64,000 nucleotides of DNA from Eunapius fragilis (GCA_963681505.1 OY811971.1:9357991-9421990), one strand, 5' to 3'; positions 1 to 13,279 are shown, numbered from the stretch's first letter. The notes: generated from the sequence alone by a model not told the origin. Translations and numbers: made by a program.

Positions 1-3000
1 CCAACTTATGTGTGTGTACCCAGGAGTACACTGGAGACAACTGCACGTACAGAGTTGCCTGCAATAATAATGACACGTTCTGTGTGAATGGTGGGACCTG
101 CATGAATGGAACATGTACCTGCCCTCCTGGTTATATTGGCAGCAACTGTGGTGCTATTATTGATAACTGCAATCCCCAGCCCTGTCAAAATGGAGGAACC
201 TGCTTGAATGGAATCAATACCTACACTTGTACCTGCCCTCCTGGCTACACAGGCAGCAACTGTGGTGCTATTATTGATAACTGCAATCCCCAGCCCTGTC
301 AAAATGGAGGAACCTGCTTGAATGGAATCAATACCTACACTTGTACCTGCCCTCCTGGCTACACAGGCAGCAACTGTGGTGCTATTATTGATAACTGCAA
401 TCCCCAGCCCTGTCAAAATGGAGGAACCTGCTTGAATGGAATCAATACCTACACTTGTACCTGCCCTCCTGGCTACACAGGCAGCAACTGTGGTGCTATT
501 ATTGATAACTGCAATCCCCAGCCCTGTCAAAATGGAGGAACCTGCTTGAATGGAATCAATACCTACACTTGTACCTGCCCTCCTGGCTACACAGGCAGCA
601 ACTGTGGTGCTATTATTGATAACTGCAATCCCCAGCCCTGTCAAAATGGAGGAACCTGCTTGAATGGAATCAATACCTACACTTGTACCTGCCCTCCTGG
701 CTACACAGGCAGCAACTGTGGTGCTATTATTGATAACTGCAATCCCCAGCCCTGTCAAAATGGAGGAACCTGCTTGAATGGAATCAATACCTACACTTGT
801 ACCTGCCCTCCTGGCTACACAGGCAGCAACTGTGGTGCTATTATTGATAACTGCAATCCCCAGCCATGCCAAAATGGAGGAACCTGCTTGAATGGAATCA
901 ATACCTACACTTGTACCTGCCCTCCTGGCTACACAGGCAGCAACTGTGGCTCTGCAGTTTTTAGCTGCGCATCTCAACCTTGCATGAATGGAGGGACTTG
1001 TAATACTCAAGGCACCTGCCTGTGTCCGTGGTCATATGGAGGCCGTGACTGTACTTTGAGTATGTGTGTGTGTGTGTGGGTGTTGTGTGCATTTGTGTAT
1101 GTGTGTGCATTAGTTAGGTGATTTGGGCAGGTGGGTATACTTACTTATTTCTGGCTTTTTTAAATCTTATACTGTTACGTTACATGCTTGATATGTTTTT
1201 CGTTTTTCAAGGTGTGTGTGAGCCCGACTACTGCCTGAATGGAGGCACCTGCTCGGTAAGTTTGGGCACCAACATACTGTGCAGGTACGTTAGCCGACCT
1301 CAAAGGTATGGGCACCCCACCTGTTAGCTATCGGTCCGTTTCTTCCAGGTGCCCAACTAACATCCAGGGGAGTAGGTGCGAATTCGTTCAAGAAGCGACC
1401 GACTTTGTCATTCAGACTGTTGGTAGGTGTGATACATCAGTAAGTGCACACATGCACAAGCCCGATAAGGTTAATGGGTGTGAGTCAAATGCATTAGTTA
1501 ATTTGGTTCTTGCATGATACAAGCCCACTGGATGTCACTCCCATAAATTACCGATTTCCACAGCAGTGGATGGATTACATCACTGGTATGCGGACAGTGT
1601 GTCTGGTGATAATGACCACAGTCATTTTGAGTGGAAGTAAATATTTATGCAATAAGCACAACATCATAAAGTTAGCGTCACCACAGGAAGCTAGTTTTTA
1701 GTGCTTTTACTCTACGTGGCCTCCCGCTACCTCGTGACGATGTAATCCATCTGGAAGTTGGGTCCGCGTATGCTTGCTTTGTTGACATGGACATGTAACA
1801 CCACAGACTTGCCAATAGTAGCGAATGATGGTGCGACCACCACCCCAGTGTGCACCTGGGCTTTGTGTGTACTTTCATGATCATTGTATACACACACTGT
1901 TTATTTGAGGTAGACATACATGTACGTGTACATGTATGGTTCTATAGTACATAGTGCATGCTTAGATGTGGATATGCAACTCTTCACCTTGGGGTTTTGA
2001 AAAGCCATATTTTCCTCCCCACTCCACCGTCCCCCTGTTATACTTACTTCCGTTGTCTTTATATGGAAGTAATTCTCCATTCATGACACCTGTTGGTTTG
2101 GCATTTAGCTGAAGAGCTCAAGGCACAAGATATATATGGGATGCATGTATACAGCAGGTGGTTTATTATGCACCCCTATCATCACCACCTTGCTGCCCTT
2201 ATGGTTTGTAAATCAGGGAGTAACAATTTATTTGTTGAAATGACATTTTAAAAGTTTAGGGTGGTGGCATGTGCAAAGGGTAGGGTGGTGTGTGTGGTGT
2301 ACATGTGGGTGACCATGTGGTGCATTCAAGTCCCCAGACCTTTCATTTATGCAGCAAAAAAAAAAATTGTAGGCCAGCCATGTTCCTGTTAAGACTTACT
2401 AAAACCACACCCAAACCAAAACTTGTGGATGGGCATGGTCAGTTAAAAACCACCCCAAAAAACAACAGAGCCCTCTTTGTGGGATTGGCTGTGGTTGTTT
2501 GGTCATACCTTTGATGTGGCATGTTTGTGAGTTTGGGGCTTCCATGGGGCTCCATTTTTAAAAAATATCATTTTAAAATGGTTTCCCCCTTGTGCTTCTC
2601 ATGTCATGTGCCTTGTGTGGCACTGGATGGCAGGTGGTGGGGGGGGAGGTGGCAACAGAGCACTTTGTAGTGCACTGTTTGTTTGCAAGCCTGACACATT
2701 GGTAAATGGAGTATTGGTAGATTGGAGTACAGCACCCGGGGGTACAGCACATTCTTCTGGAACAGGTCATCAATGTGTGTGTGCCGTCATCGTAATGTAC
2801 CAGTACATCACCACCTCACCACCTGCATGCTTAAAGTATACTTGGTTCATCAAACAATTCTAATACAGGCTGTGTATGTGTGTGTGCATGTGTGTGTGTG
2901 TGTGGGTGTGTAGGGGTTTGCACAGTGGACTACTGTAAAAATGGAGGGACATGTATACCCGGGAACAACACCACCCTCATGCGCTGCAGGTTAGTGGGCA

Positions 3001-4535
3001 GTCACATGATGTCACATGATGTCACATGTCCTGTGTGTTGTGTAGTTGTCCCCCAAACACTGCTGGAGACCAGTGTGAGTCTGTCAACCAGATGGAGGTA
3101 CCTGATGGAATAAGGACTGGTAAGAAGGAGTGAAATACATTTAGTATGCATGTTTGCGTGTGTGTACATGTTTATGTGCACGTGGTTACGTGTATGTGTT
3201 CGCGTACATATTCGTGTGCGCGTGTGCTTGTGTGTGTGCATAAATTACATGTATAAACCATATGCTCACTAACTCCTATGTGTAGGGCTGATCATTGGGT
3301 CATCGTTTTGTGCTGCGCTGATCATTGGCATCGCAGGTTACATCCTGTTCAGGTATAAGTGTGGGGTGGTATGGGGGGGGAGGAGATGCCATTTGTGAGT
3401 TGTGACTATGTAAGGGTACTCCCGTACTACAGGGGGAAAAACATTTGTGATTTACGTTTAGGTAGTGATTGCCATGCATGATAACGTCAGCGGTATTCCT
3501 TACTCCCCTGTTTTCAAAGTTTCTTGCGTAATTTTAACCTCTTGCAGAAAGCTGCAAATTGTTTCAGTCCATATATGGTATTAAAAGTGTGGATGGCGAC
3601 TGCTCCCCCTACTTGAACATACCCTCTACGTGTATATTATCTTTATTCCTTGGTAGCGAGCCATTATGGCCAAGACCCTGTGGGCATCAGCTATATTTAG
3701 CTAAGCCCTTTGCAGTGTTGACCTGCTTGCTCAAATGACATGCGTGGAATACCTTCATGTGATCAGTGTGTCTTTCAGTGCTTATTTTTCCGGCATATTG
3801 AATCGGTTCCGACAAAACTGCAAGACTATGTGGGGGAGGGAGGGGGGGGGTGGAGATCATGTGTTGCCTGCTACATGTACATTACTTTAACTATCCGTTT
3901 ACATACGTGTACCATGCAGCCTGAATATGTGTACGCATAGTTAAGTTGTGACATCGGCTGGCTGGGAAGATGGATGTGTGAGCTATTAGTACGTTTTGTT
4001 TAATGGATATGTGTAGCTCCATATGAAAAGGATTTTTAAAACCTTTACTTCCATCCTGCAAGGGCTTGTACTACATGTAGTTAAATGTAACTAAGTTCCA
4101 TAAACATCCCAATAACAAAACATTTCTTAGCTACACATTGTACAACTTTACTCCAGGATGAGTTGTACAATTTTACCCCAGGGATGATATTCAAAGCAAC
4201 AGACATTAGAAGGCTCATAATTACTAACATTGTACTGCAAAGGCAGATGGTCACTGTGTTGTTGGACACACAGTCACTTGCACTTGTAACATATCACAGG
4301 TGTGCTTGCCGACACATTGAAAAGGATGCATCCAACGCCTATGATCTCAAAAGTGAAACTGATAACCTGAAGGACAGACTTCTACCAAACGATGCAGATG
4401 TAAAGGTCAGTACGTCATTCAGTCTCTGCTCTTGTCTTGTTCCCATTCACCTTCCATTCTCCTTCCCCTTCCCTTAAGGTCGAAAGTAGAGCAGACAGTG
4501 AGTACAAGGCTATTGGCAAGGAGTTGAAGTTCTGA
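1..4535 (+). CDS. Gene A: EGF-repeat single-pass membrane protein (5' end outside window)
   Basis: Exons inferred from GT-AG sites with matching phases: <1-1059, 1212-1284, 1349-1422, 2914-2989, 3046-3119, 3286-3352, 4300-4405, 4479-4535 (TGA at 4533). The first exon opens inside an EGF domain (CVC...DNC), then encodes one variant EGF, seven nearly identical EGFs of 38 residues and one more EGF (CASQPC...GGRDC). Two further EGFs follow, each split over two small exons (GVCEPDYC-type and GVCTVDYC-type), unlike the paralogues, which have one. The 67-nt exon encodes a hydrophobic segment (LIIGSSFCAALIIGIAGYIL) read as the membrane span. The tail has YDLK and YKAI but no NPxY. Role is inferred: cell-surface adhesion or ligand-binding receptor. 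It is followed in the same direction by paralogue B. The signal peptide must lie left of the window. Exon joins are by eye, without transcripts. Confidence 0.82.
162..945 (+). repeat. Seven tandem 114-bp EGF-coding units
   Basis: The motif GATAACTGCAATCCCCAG recurs at 162, 276, 390, 504, 618, 732 and 846, an exact 114-bp period equal to one EGF domain. The first six units look identical base for base. The seventh differs at a few positions (CAGCCATGCCAAAATGG). Near-identity at silent sites points to very recent expansion or gene conversion, or to an assembly effect. Confidence 0.95.
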
Positions 4536-5443
4536 GACGTTTATTACCACGTGCTTATTTATATGTGATGTGTTTGTCTGTTATTATCGTATAGTACTTG
4601 CATTGACTTTTTATACCTGATGTGCGCAATATTCTTTATACAATGTATGTACTACATGGAGGGGATATAAGTAAGGTCCATAGGGGAATGGATTGGCTGT
4701 GTGTGTGACTCACGCTTCACTACTGCAACTGCTATATGACTTTATAGTTGTTTTGCCAAAATTGTGGGATTTTGAATGTGTAGTTCATGTGTGTGAGTGC
4801 ACATGGGTTTGTGTGTATGTGAGTTTGTGTGGGTGTGATGATTCCTTATTGCCATAATGGGGTGTTAGTAGCTAACGTATTAGTTGATGGTGTACTCTAG
4901 CAGGTCATAGATGGCATGGCTTTGCAATTGGATGCATACATTCCAGTCTAATCAGTTCTGCAGAAATAGGACTAAATTACCACGCCTGATAGAGATTGTA
5001 CCCATGTACCGCATTATTGTTACATTCCTCTTATTTCAATACATGTGTGTGTGTGTGTGTGTGCACATACATATGGCTGTGCATTCAACTTGAACGGCAC
5101 AAACAGATCAACGGTTCACGTGCACCTACACTGTGCAAGGTGATGTAAGCATAGCCATATATGGGCATGTTTTGACCATGAGCTGACTGGTGTTATCCTG
5201 CCACATGTACACACTCAGTTTGTAACAAAACACTGGGCCATCTGGTTGTGTCAAATTCCCCCTCTCCCTCCCCTCTGGTCCCTCCCCCATTTCTTGATCC
5301 TCCCACCCCTCTCTTCCCCTCCCTCTTCTCCTCCCCATGCCTTCCCCTCACTCACCATTCCATGTACTAGCCCCTGCGCATGTCAAGTCTGTGTTAGCTA
5401 ATACATATTAACTGTGCCAAGGTGTAATTATAGTGATAACCTC

Positions 5444-5446
<3 letters not shown>

Positions 5447-5507
<61 letters not shown>
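5447..5507. repeat. (GT)n microsatellite
   Basis: About 30 uninterrupted GT units. Confidence 0.97.
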
Positions 5508-5508
<1 letters not shown>

Positions 5509-6147
5509 TGGGGTTTAAAATTCGTTTTGACCCTACAAGGCTGCGCTATGGTTTAAAGTTTGTGCAATGAAGTGTATCTAAAAATAGCCGTCAGCACACA
5601 GACAATACTATACATAGCCTTGGCACTACGTGTATACATTGAAGTTAATTGACCTCGCCTCCATACTCCGATCCGCTCCTGTGGCTCCCCCCAACTACAT
5701 GTTACTTTAAAAAAAAAAAACGTAACAAGTAAAGGCTTGCTAATGGGCCACATATCCGCCGGCATCTGAAAGTAATTTAATTAGCAACCGGCCAGGTGCG
5801 ATCGGATGTACGTGCTAATTTATACTTAGATCCTGATTCCTTAGAGAGGTTGTAACACTTATAGTTTATGTTGTCTGGCCAGAACGTGCATAATATATAT
5901 GATCGTAAAGACATATTGCAGCTCTATCTTTGTATCATCGTTACCCAGCACAACAGCTCGGGCGCCAACTGTCACAGGATAGCGCCTGACAGCAGCCGTG
6001 GTAATTAAAATACATAGCAGTACCTATTTTATGGGTTTTGTCCATTTCAGGGCCGGAATGAGATCACTGTAACGTTCATAAAGCGCACGGAATTCAACAA
6101 CCATATACGACATTACGCAATAGTCAGTGATGCGTTCCATTGCATGT

Positions 6148-6155
6148 TATATAAA
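6148..6155 (+). promoter_or_regulatory. Possible TATA box of gene B
   Basis: TATATAAA lies 74 bp upstream of the gene B start codon, in a sensible position for a core promoter with a short 5' leader. This is only a motif match; there is no transcription-start evidence. Confidence 0.35.
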
Positions 6156-6221
6156 TCCTGATATTGATTAAGAATACTAGTTATATCTTATAACTTGTTG
6201 GCAGCTGTCCAGCGCAGAATT

Positions 6222-9200
6222 ATGACAAAGGAACTCTTGTTTTGTTCGGTCGCCCTGTCAGTTCTACTACTACTGCCTGCAATCCAAGCACGTAAGCGGC
6301 GGCGGCGTTATTGCCGTACTTTAAATACCGCGTATCGAAGTAGTCGTACAGAGCGCAGTGTTTTAGCACCTTCGTACTACATCGTGTAGCCCTCTCCATT
6401 AGGGTTGTGTTTATTTATGAAGAACACTGCTACACGATAATGTTATATTAATACCTGACGCAGCGCTAGCGGCACGCGCATAGGGGCGCCGCAAATCAGA
6501 GCCAATATGCATGTGTATCTCTCTGCCGACTATAATGCGTGCGGATGTCATATCATCTAGCCGCGTACACGATATTAGTGGTACGTGTCTCTAGCCGTGC
6601 ACCTGGATACATATACTGGACCGGGCTCAATTGCGCCCTGTGCCCCTTGACCCTGGTTTATTCAGTTAAAGCTATGCATACGATTAATAAGCATGCAAGT
6701 CGCATCGGCGCCAGTTAGCCCCCCGCTCCCCGCCCCATTTAACAAAGTTATGCACATCCAGGGCTAACAAGGCTAAGTATAGAGGTGTAGATGCCATACA
6801 TGTACATGGCTGTACCGTGTTGCATACCTTTGATACAACTCCTGTGACACTCGAGTGTCTGCCATGCATGTCCATTAATGAACAAAATATGCATATGGGA
6901 AGTATTATTGTTGATAACTTTTGTGATAATTACACAACATGATATGGCTTCATCAGCATACATGTATATGAAAGTTATAAATAAACCAGCAACGACGTTA
7001 CCATTTACACCCACGATGTACATTACAGCATGCTTATGCAGAAACCAAAGAAGTCATAAACTCTGGAGAGAGGGGGGGAGGAGGAGAGAGGAATAAGGGA
7101 GAGAGGGAGGGAGGGAAAGAGAGAGGGGGGGAGAGAGTAAGTGAGAGAGAGAGTAATGTGTAGGGTTTATATTCTTATACATAGGCCATTGGTACATCGC
7201 AAGCCATAATCACCTGGCATTATACGAAGTCCGTTGATTCATATATGGATTATTACGATTACAAAAACATTATGCCTGAGTCCATTTATATCATTCTCCC
7301 CCCACCGGCTCACTGCAAATATTGCCAACCTCCCCCGCCCCCCCCCCCCCCCCCTCCTCTCCCGCCCTAACCCCATCTTGGAGGAAGGTTAATTAAGCTT
7401 ATGTCGGTAAGCACACTGTGGGTATTTATTTTGTTTTTCTCTTCTGATAGAGAATTGTACATGTGCAAATGGAGGTACTTGCCAGAACAGTACAGCTGTA
7501 TGCATTTGTCCTCCTGGCTACACCGACAGCAATTGTACTACTGTGATTAATAACTGCAATCTCCAGTCATGCCAAAATGGAGGCACTTGTGTGAATGGAA
7601 TCAATACCTACACATGTACCTGCCCTCCTGGTTATACTGGCAGCAACTGTAGTGCTGTCTTTGATAACTGCAATCCCCAGCCCTGCAAAAATGGAGGAAC
7701 TTGTGTGAATGGAATCAATACTTACACATGTACTTGTCCTCCTGGTTATATTGGCAGCAACTGTAGTGCTGTCTTTAATAACTGCAATCCCCAGCCCTGC
7801 AAAAATGGAGGAACGTGCTTGAATGGAATCAATACTTACACATGTACTTGCCCTCCTGGTTATATTGGCAGCAACTGTAGTGCTGTCTTTAATAACTGCA
7901 ATCCCCAGCCCTGCAAAAATGGAGGAACGTGCTTGAATGGAATCAATACTTACACATGTACTTGCCCTCCTGGTTATATTGGCAGCAACTGTAGTGCTGT
8001 CTTTAATAACTGCAATCCCCAGCCATGCCAAAATGGAGGAACTTGCTTGAATGGAATCAATACCTACACATGTACTTGTCCTCCTGGTTATATTGGCAGC
8101 AACTGCAGTGCTGTCTTTAATAACTGCAATCCCCAGCCCTGCAAATATGGAGGAACTTGCTTGAATGGAATCAATACCTACACTTGTACTTGCCCTCTTG
8201 GTTATACTGATCGCAACTGTACTACCATAATCAATTATTGCATCACTCAACCATGCACAAATGGTGGAACCTGTATGAATATAATTGGTGGCTTCAATTG
8301 TCAGTGTCCAGAAACGTATGGCGGTTCTGACTGCTCTACACGTATGTTTCTGGGACAAGGGGAACGTAATGGAATGAAATACATAATGCAGGAAATGATA
8401 TTACCTTAAAAATAAGGAAATGCCATAAATCTCAATGGCAGTACGTTCATACTGAAAATAATAAATTACATAAAAACATACACTCACACATTCATATGAA
8501 CAACTTAGTATGCAAGGATTGGCAAACCAGCCCAATCATCAATAGCTGTGCCACAACTCCATTTGGAATGAATATACACAAGATATCATTAAATAAGGAG
8601 GGTATCTTTAAATTGTCGAAAGTCAATGCAGATAAATGAAAGGCTAATTACTTTATATTATCATTTAGAGGTGAATTAATTAGACGGCACTGTTTATTTC
8701 CTAAATTGAAACTAATGGGATTGTTTTATGCCTTGTGCAATAGCTAAAATAATTCAGGCTACCATAGCAGAAGATATGCTGTATGGTTATGTTTAAAAAC
8801 AAAATGAGACATGTCATGCAGAATTAGTGAGATACATTATAATAATGTAACTATTTAGATCTTCATAATATTGACTCATCTATTTAGCATTCATCATTGT
8901 GCATTTCTTGGTCAGTGGTGTGCCCATCAACACCACCTGTCTATTGATTTAACTCTCACACTGTGCACAATTACACCCCATAGGTGTGTGTACTAATACA
9001 TACTGCCAAAATGGAGGGACCTGCAGCGTGAGTCTTGGCGTTAATCTACAGTGCAGGTAATGAGGTGCATGGATATATGCAAGAAGAAAAATAAATAACT
9101 TCACTACATATTATCCATATCTGCCCATTTGATTTTGATACTCAGGTGTTCTGCAGACACCTCTGGATCTCAATGCCAATTCTTTAATGGTCCTGTGAGC

Positions 9201-9994
9201 GACTTTCAAGTTTCAAACTGTATGCCACAATATGCACAGCATATTAAAAGGACTAAATTAATTTTATTCCTTTGCCTTGCAGCATCAACGATTGGTGGTG
9301 CAGTTGGAGGTGTTGTTGGAGCCTTGCTTATTTTACTCTCTATAGCCATAATATTTGGGATGTACAGGTAAACATGAAGTGGAGGAAAATAATTTAACTT
9401 TCACAATGTTGTAATATGAATAATTGGATTGAAGGGCTACTCACAATTAATCCAGCCACACTAGGCTAGACATCTGTTAGCCAGCAATGCTGCCTATTAA
9501 ATTGTATGAAGTTTGGACACAAATAATTAAGGGTACATAGAAATATTTTCCTCCACGTGTTCACAGCACATGTGCTGTCGTGAAACTAACATAACACAAA
9601 GTGGAGGAAGATGCAGAACTGTTCCTTTTGGTGTTCTTTGTCTTCACATTTCACTGATTTATTTAATAAAGTTATACAATTACGTACGGTTTACTCTAAC
9701 AATCCCTCACAGATAATTATGGTAACCTAATTAATGTTTTAATGACATTCGATTTCAATATCTGTAGGCACTATCAACTAAGGAAGAATTCTGCCTCAGT
9801 TGATCCATATTTGGACAATCCTATATACGGAACAAATTCACAGGATAATCTGAAGGTATGGAAACCCATGGTACTGAGATCATAGAGTTTACCTTGTTTC
9901 TTTGTATTTTCCTTTGTAGAGTAGTGGCATGGAGATGGGTCATTATGCAAAAATTCATGATAATGCCCCAGCAAACACCAGTCAACCAGTATGA
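6222..9994 (+). CDS. Gene B: complete EGF-repeat receptor with NPxY tail
   Basis: Exons: 6222-6291, 7451-8341, 8984-9056, 9146-9219, 9283-9367, 9768-9855, 9920-9994, totalling 1356 nt (451 residues plus stop), all phases consistent. Exon 1 is a signal peptide (MTKELLF...LLLLPAIQA) ending in phase 1 at a GTAAGC donor. Exon 2 encodes eight EGF domains. Exons 3-4 encode a ninth, split inside CR|CSAD. Exon 5 is the transmembrane segment (GGVVGALLILLSIAIIFG). The cytoplasmic tail has DNPIYG (NPxY) and YAKI. The frame stops at 9992 (SQPV*), but the +1 frame continues with a tail-like YESLDEKLASV segment, so the C-terminus may be frameshifted. The EGFs match the O-fucose consensus CxxxxTC and the O-GlcNAc consensus CxxGYTGxxC. 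Role as adhesion or scavenger-type receptor is inferred. Confidence 0.88.
7064..7354. repeat. Low-complexity tracts in gene B intron 1
   Basis: A GA-rich tract (about 7064-7155) and a C17 run (7338-7354) lie in the 1159-bp intron between the signal-peptide exon and the EGF exon. Confidence 0.85.
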
Positions 9995-11085
9995 GAGTTT
10001 GGATGAGAAACTTGCCTCAGTAGCACCTTCGTCACTGTATAAGTGTTTGTTTCTGAATTACACACCATATAATAATATGTGTATCCCAAAATATTTATTT
10101 TTTGTGTTTTTAAAAAATTTCTATGTCAATTGTATTTGGTGCATATAAAGTGTGAAGTGTCGACATTATAAATTCAGCTTTTTATTTCACCACTTTCATA
10201 CTTTGTCAGTACAAATTATACAGCGGTAGAGACCTTTATTTGAGCTTTATGTTCATTGCCAGAATAGCAAAATATATATGCATCCACTCTATACATTAAA
10301 ATCACAGGGCCTATAGCAAACCACAGATGTGCTTTAAGTATTAGACTCCTATACGTAGTCTCTATTACTTATTAGTCATATGATCATCCAGACTGCCATT
10401 AATATCAAATCAGATATGGCTGCCAGTCATAAGCTCATTCTACTGTGATTTCAGGTGATGAATTAATTGTGTTCATTGCATGGTCAATTAATAAATTAGG
10501 AAATCAACTATAAAACAGCAGCCTGTCATTATACTACTGTCTAGGTGGATCATCCAGCTTATAATTAGGCTTAGATGATGGTGCACTGAACACATTTAAC
10601 ATGTAGCTCTCATGGTTGCTAAGTAATTTTACCTTTTAGGGTATAATGCATGTTTATTTTCATTGCAGCTAGTCTGTGGAATTTGATTTGTTTTAATTAA
10701 TAAATATTATTTGCATGTTCTGGGATAGGTTAAAATGTAGCTGGTTGATGGTAAGTTTTTGAAAGTTGTATTCGATTGTATCTCAGTATAGATCTTATAA
10801 TGCCAATGTGGCTATACCATTAATATTTGATAGGCTAGTCTGAACCATTTAGAAAGTTGCTAACTATAAGTATTATTAATACTGTATGTTATGATGGACT
10901 GGGTGAAAAATGTGTGTGTCACATGCGCATGAGGCAAACTGTGGGCTCAGTTTTCAGTTATAATTTGATTTATGGCTCAAATGTTCATGCTCAAGCAATA
11001 ACTAACATTCTAGATACAAATACAAGCAAAACTTCAAATTGTCTTTTCATTGAGATTATCATTTTCTGTTTTTAATTATAATTAT
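9995..11085. other. AT-rich 3' flank of gene B
   Basis: No gene is supported. It begins with the possible frameshifted tail of gene B (to about 10060) and continues as AT-rich DNA up to the 3' end of a LINE remnant on the other strand. Confidence 0.6.
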
Positions 11086-13140
11086 AGAATAGATACAATT
11101 AATACAAGGAGATACACAGCAGATTTTACACTACTTATGGTGTCCAAAACAGAGGCAGCATTGCCCTGCTGGAGTGCAACGAACACTCTTTGGAGAATGA
11201 ATGAGAGGGAATGGTGGTATGCGTAATAGCCTGCAGATGCCTGCCAATATCAAAGAAGAAACTGAGGGCATCAGGGCCAAGGGACCAGAGGTTTCAGTTG
11301 CAAATGGGACAAAATGTTGAGGCCTTGACAGATGAGCATATGCTTCTCCATTTTTCTGGCTACAGCTCTGGCTTCCCTCATTGCATCAGATGTGCACGAG
11401 GCTGCGAAGATGTCAACACATGTAGTCCAAAACAAGACACTGGCATTAAGACTTCCATGGGGCAACTGAACAACTGTCAGGCCACTTACCATCTGATCTG
11501 CATAAACCAGTGGGCTCAAGGTTAGATGATGCATTGACTGCAGCTGACCTTGGTATGATGGCATTGATTGTAGCATGGCTCAGAAAACGATCTAGACTTT
11601 TTGTACAGCTGAGCCCGTGAGTAGCAAGGGCATCAAAGTGACCTCCACAGTGGTGGCAGATGTGGGATTGACAGAGTGGTGTACCCAGATGGAGACCAAC
11701 AGCTATCCTTGTTGTGTGATCATCCATACGTAGGCCTAGGGAAAGGCATGCATACAGGCCCCGGACTCCTTAGTGGCTGCTGCGTGCAACCTGGCATTAG
11801 ACCTGCAGTTAGAGGCACCTGTAGGAGCTGACCATATGTCAGGAACTTTTGTCCGTAAGGTGGAGGGACAGGAGGTGAATAGTCTCTTTCTCCACTGAAT
11901 AACAGAACACCAAGCAGGCTGGCAAAATTTGGTTGAGGATATGACATGTAGGACCCAGCAGCTGAGGCCAAGGAGGCATAAGGTACAAGCTGAGATACTC
12001 TACAAACCCCAATGCCACCAATACAGATGGGCAGAGTGGCCTGGGACCAAGCTGACTCACAAGAAAAATCAATTTTCAGAACCTCACTCAGATCTCTGCA
12101 CAATTCATCATCCTAAACTACCAAGCAAGGAGATGAGCAGCTAGGAGCTGTTGAGGATGTACAGAATCTTAGGGGTGGTGGAGCAGAATCATGGTTGCTC
12201 AGAAGACTCAGGGGAAATTTCATTTTCCTGAGATCATCCACTTTATCAAGCAATGACAACAGACAAACCAACTGGTGAGCCCAGCAAGGTAGCATTGGGA
12301 CGGACCCTACAAAAGTCAGGAGCCAGGTGCAAAAGAGCAAGACCAGCTTGATCTGCACAGATGAGTTTTCTGATTTGTGATGGTGAAGCTCCAGACCAAT
12401 GGCTAGCTGCACCCAAGGTTGCATCATCAAGGTAGAATATCTGTGTGAAAGATAACAGGGCAGAACAACAAAGAGCCACCTTCAGCAGAGCTGATGATAA
12501 AATAGAATAACAGAAATAGATAAAGGGGAACAGCTCAGGGGTATGTAGCTTAGCAACATCAAGCATTTTGTCTCTCCTTATGCTGTGAAATACATGCTGT
12601 GAAATACATTCTTGAAGTCTAGCTTGATGATGACATGATCAAGGTGGAGATGTCTAGCAGAGTGAGCAGCAGCTTCTGCTCCCTGGGGAAATCATAATAC
12701 CCATCACTCTATAACTGCAACTAGACAACAAAAGGTACATCCAATTGCAACTACAATTGATGGCAATCCACCGTCTCTTTTCATCAGGGTTACCAAAGAT
12801 GTAGAGAACAAACAAGGATGGGAGTGTTTCCAGAAAGGACAAGGTTTTTAAATGCAGAAAGGCTGTGGAGAAGTGCCACACCACCCGGACCAGCTGTGGA
12901 GCTGGTTAGATCTAATGGGTGTTGGGGGTGAAGGCAGTCAGGACCACCAACAGAGCATTTGGGGAAAACGGATAGCTTGTCTGATGTCAAATATGTGTAC
13001 AGGATAGAACTCCCTTCATGATCAGGAAGGTGATGGTAGCATAGTCCCAGGATGCGCAACAGGATGCTTAGAACTCAATGCTGCTATAGTGGCAGCATCG
13101 AGATCAGCTGTCACCTGAACAATTTTAGTGATGATGTATT
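11085..13140 (-). mobile_element. Decayed LINE: reverse transcriptase plus restriction-like endonuclease end
   Basis: Read on the minus strand from about 13060, broken frames give pieces of one non-LTR retrotransposon protein. They include an RT segment (VIIKLDFKNVFHSIRRDKML, about 12660-12560), the YLDD active-site motif at 12434-12423, and a thumb-like region (SAWSQATLPICIGGIGV, about 12050). Then come a C-x2-C...H-x4-C zinc knuckle (CHHCGGHFDALATHGLSC), the endonuclease-like EPTGLCRSDGKWPD, and a C-terminal VALQQGNAASVLDTI ending near 11100. Several frameshifts and stops show it is dead. The W-D expected in the endonuclease core reads FWTTC, so a catalytic aspartate seems lost. The family assignment (RLE-type LINE common in cnidarians and sponges) is from memory. 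Confidence 0.82.
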
Positions 13141-13279
13141 TCATGTCGTTCATAATAGACAGCAATTAAAATGATATTGTGATGTAATTACATGTATGTG
13201 CTGCAAAGTAGCACAACAAAATGTGTTAAGGCATTTATCAGTTCTGCAATGCTGAACACCTTTAGCATTGGATGGGGGC

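Larger units (their letters stand above)
4536..6221. other. Intergenic region between genes A and B
   Basis: No coding stretch is supported. It holds the 3' flank of gene A, a (GT)n microsatellite at 5447-5507, a pyrimidine-rich stretch around 5255-5345, a short poly-A near 5708, and CpG-containing sequence from about 5930 leading into the start of gene B. Confidence 0.7.

Noticed and set aside
6-1010. Long open frame antisense to the EGF repeats of gene A (also at 7567-8358 and 28689-29849)
   Set aside because: It is a shadow of the 114-bp periodic coding sequence; its VAACVARRAG repeats have no family and the sense strand has EGF domains with splice sites.
11929-12144. Plus-strand small frames over 11.2-13.1 kb
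   Set aside because: Shadows of the minus-strand LINE remnant.
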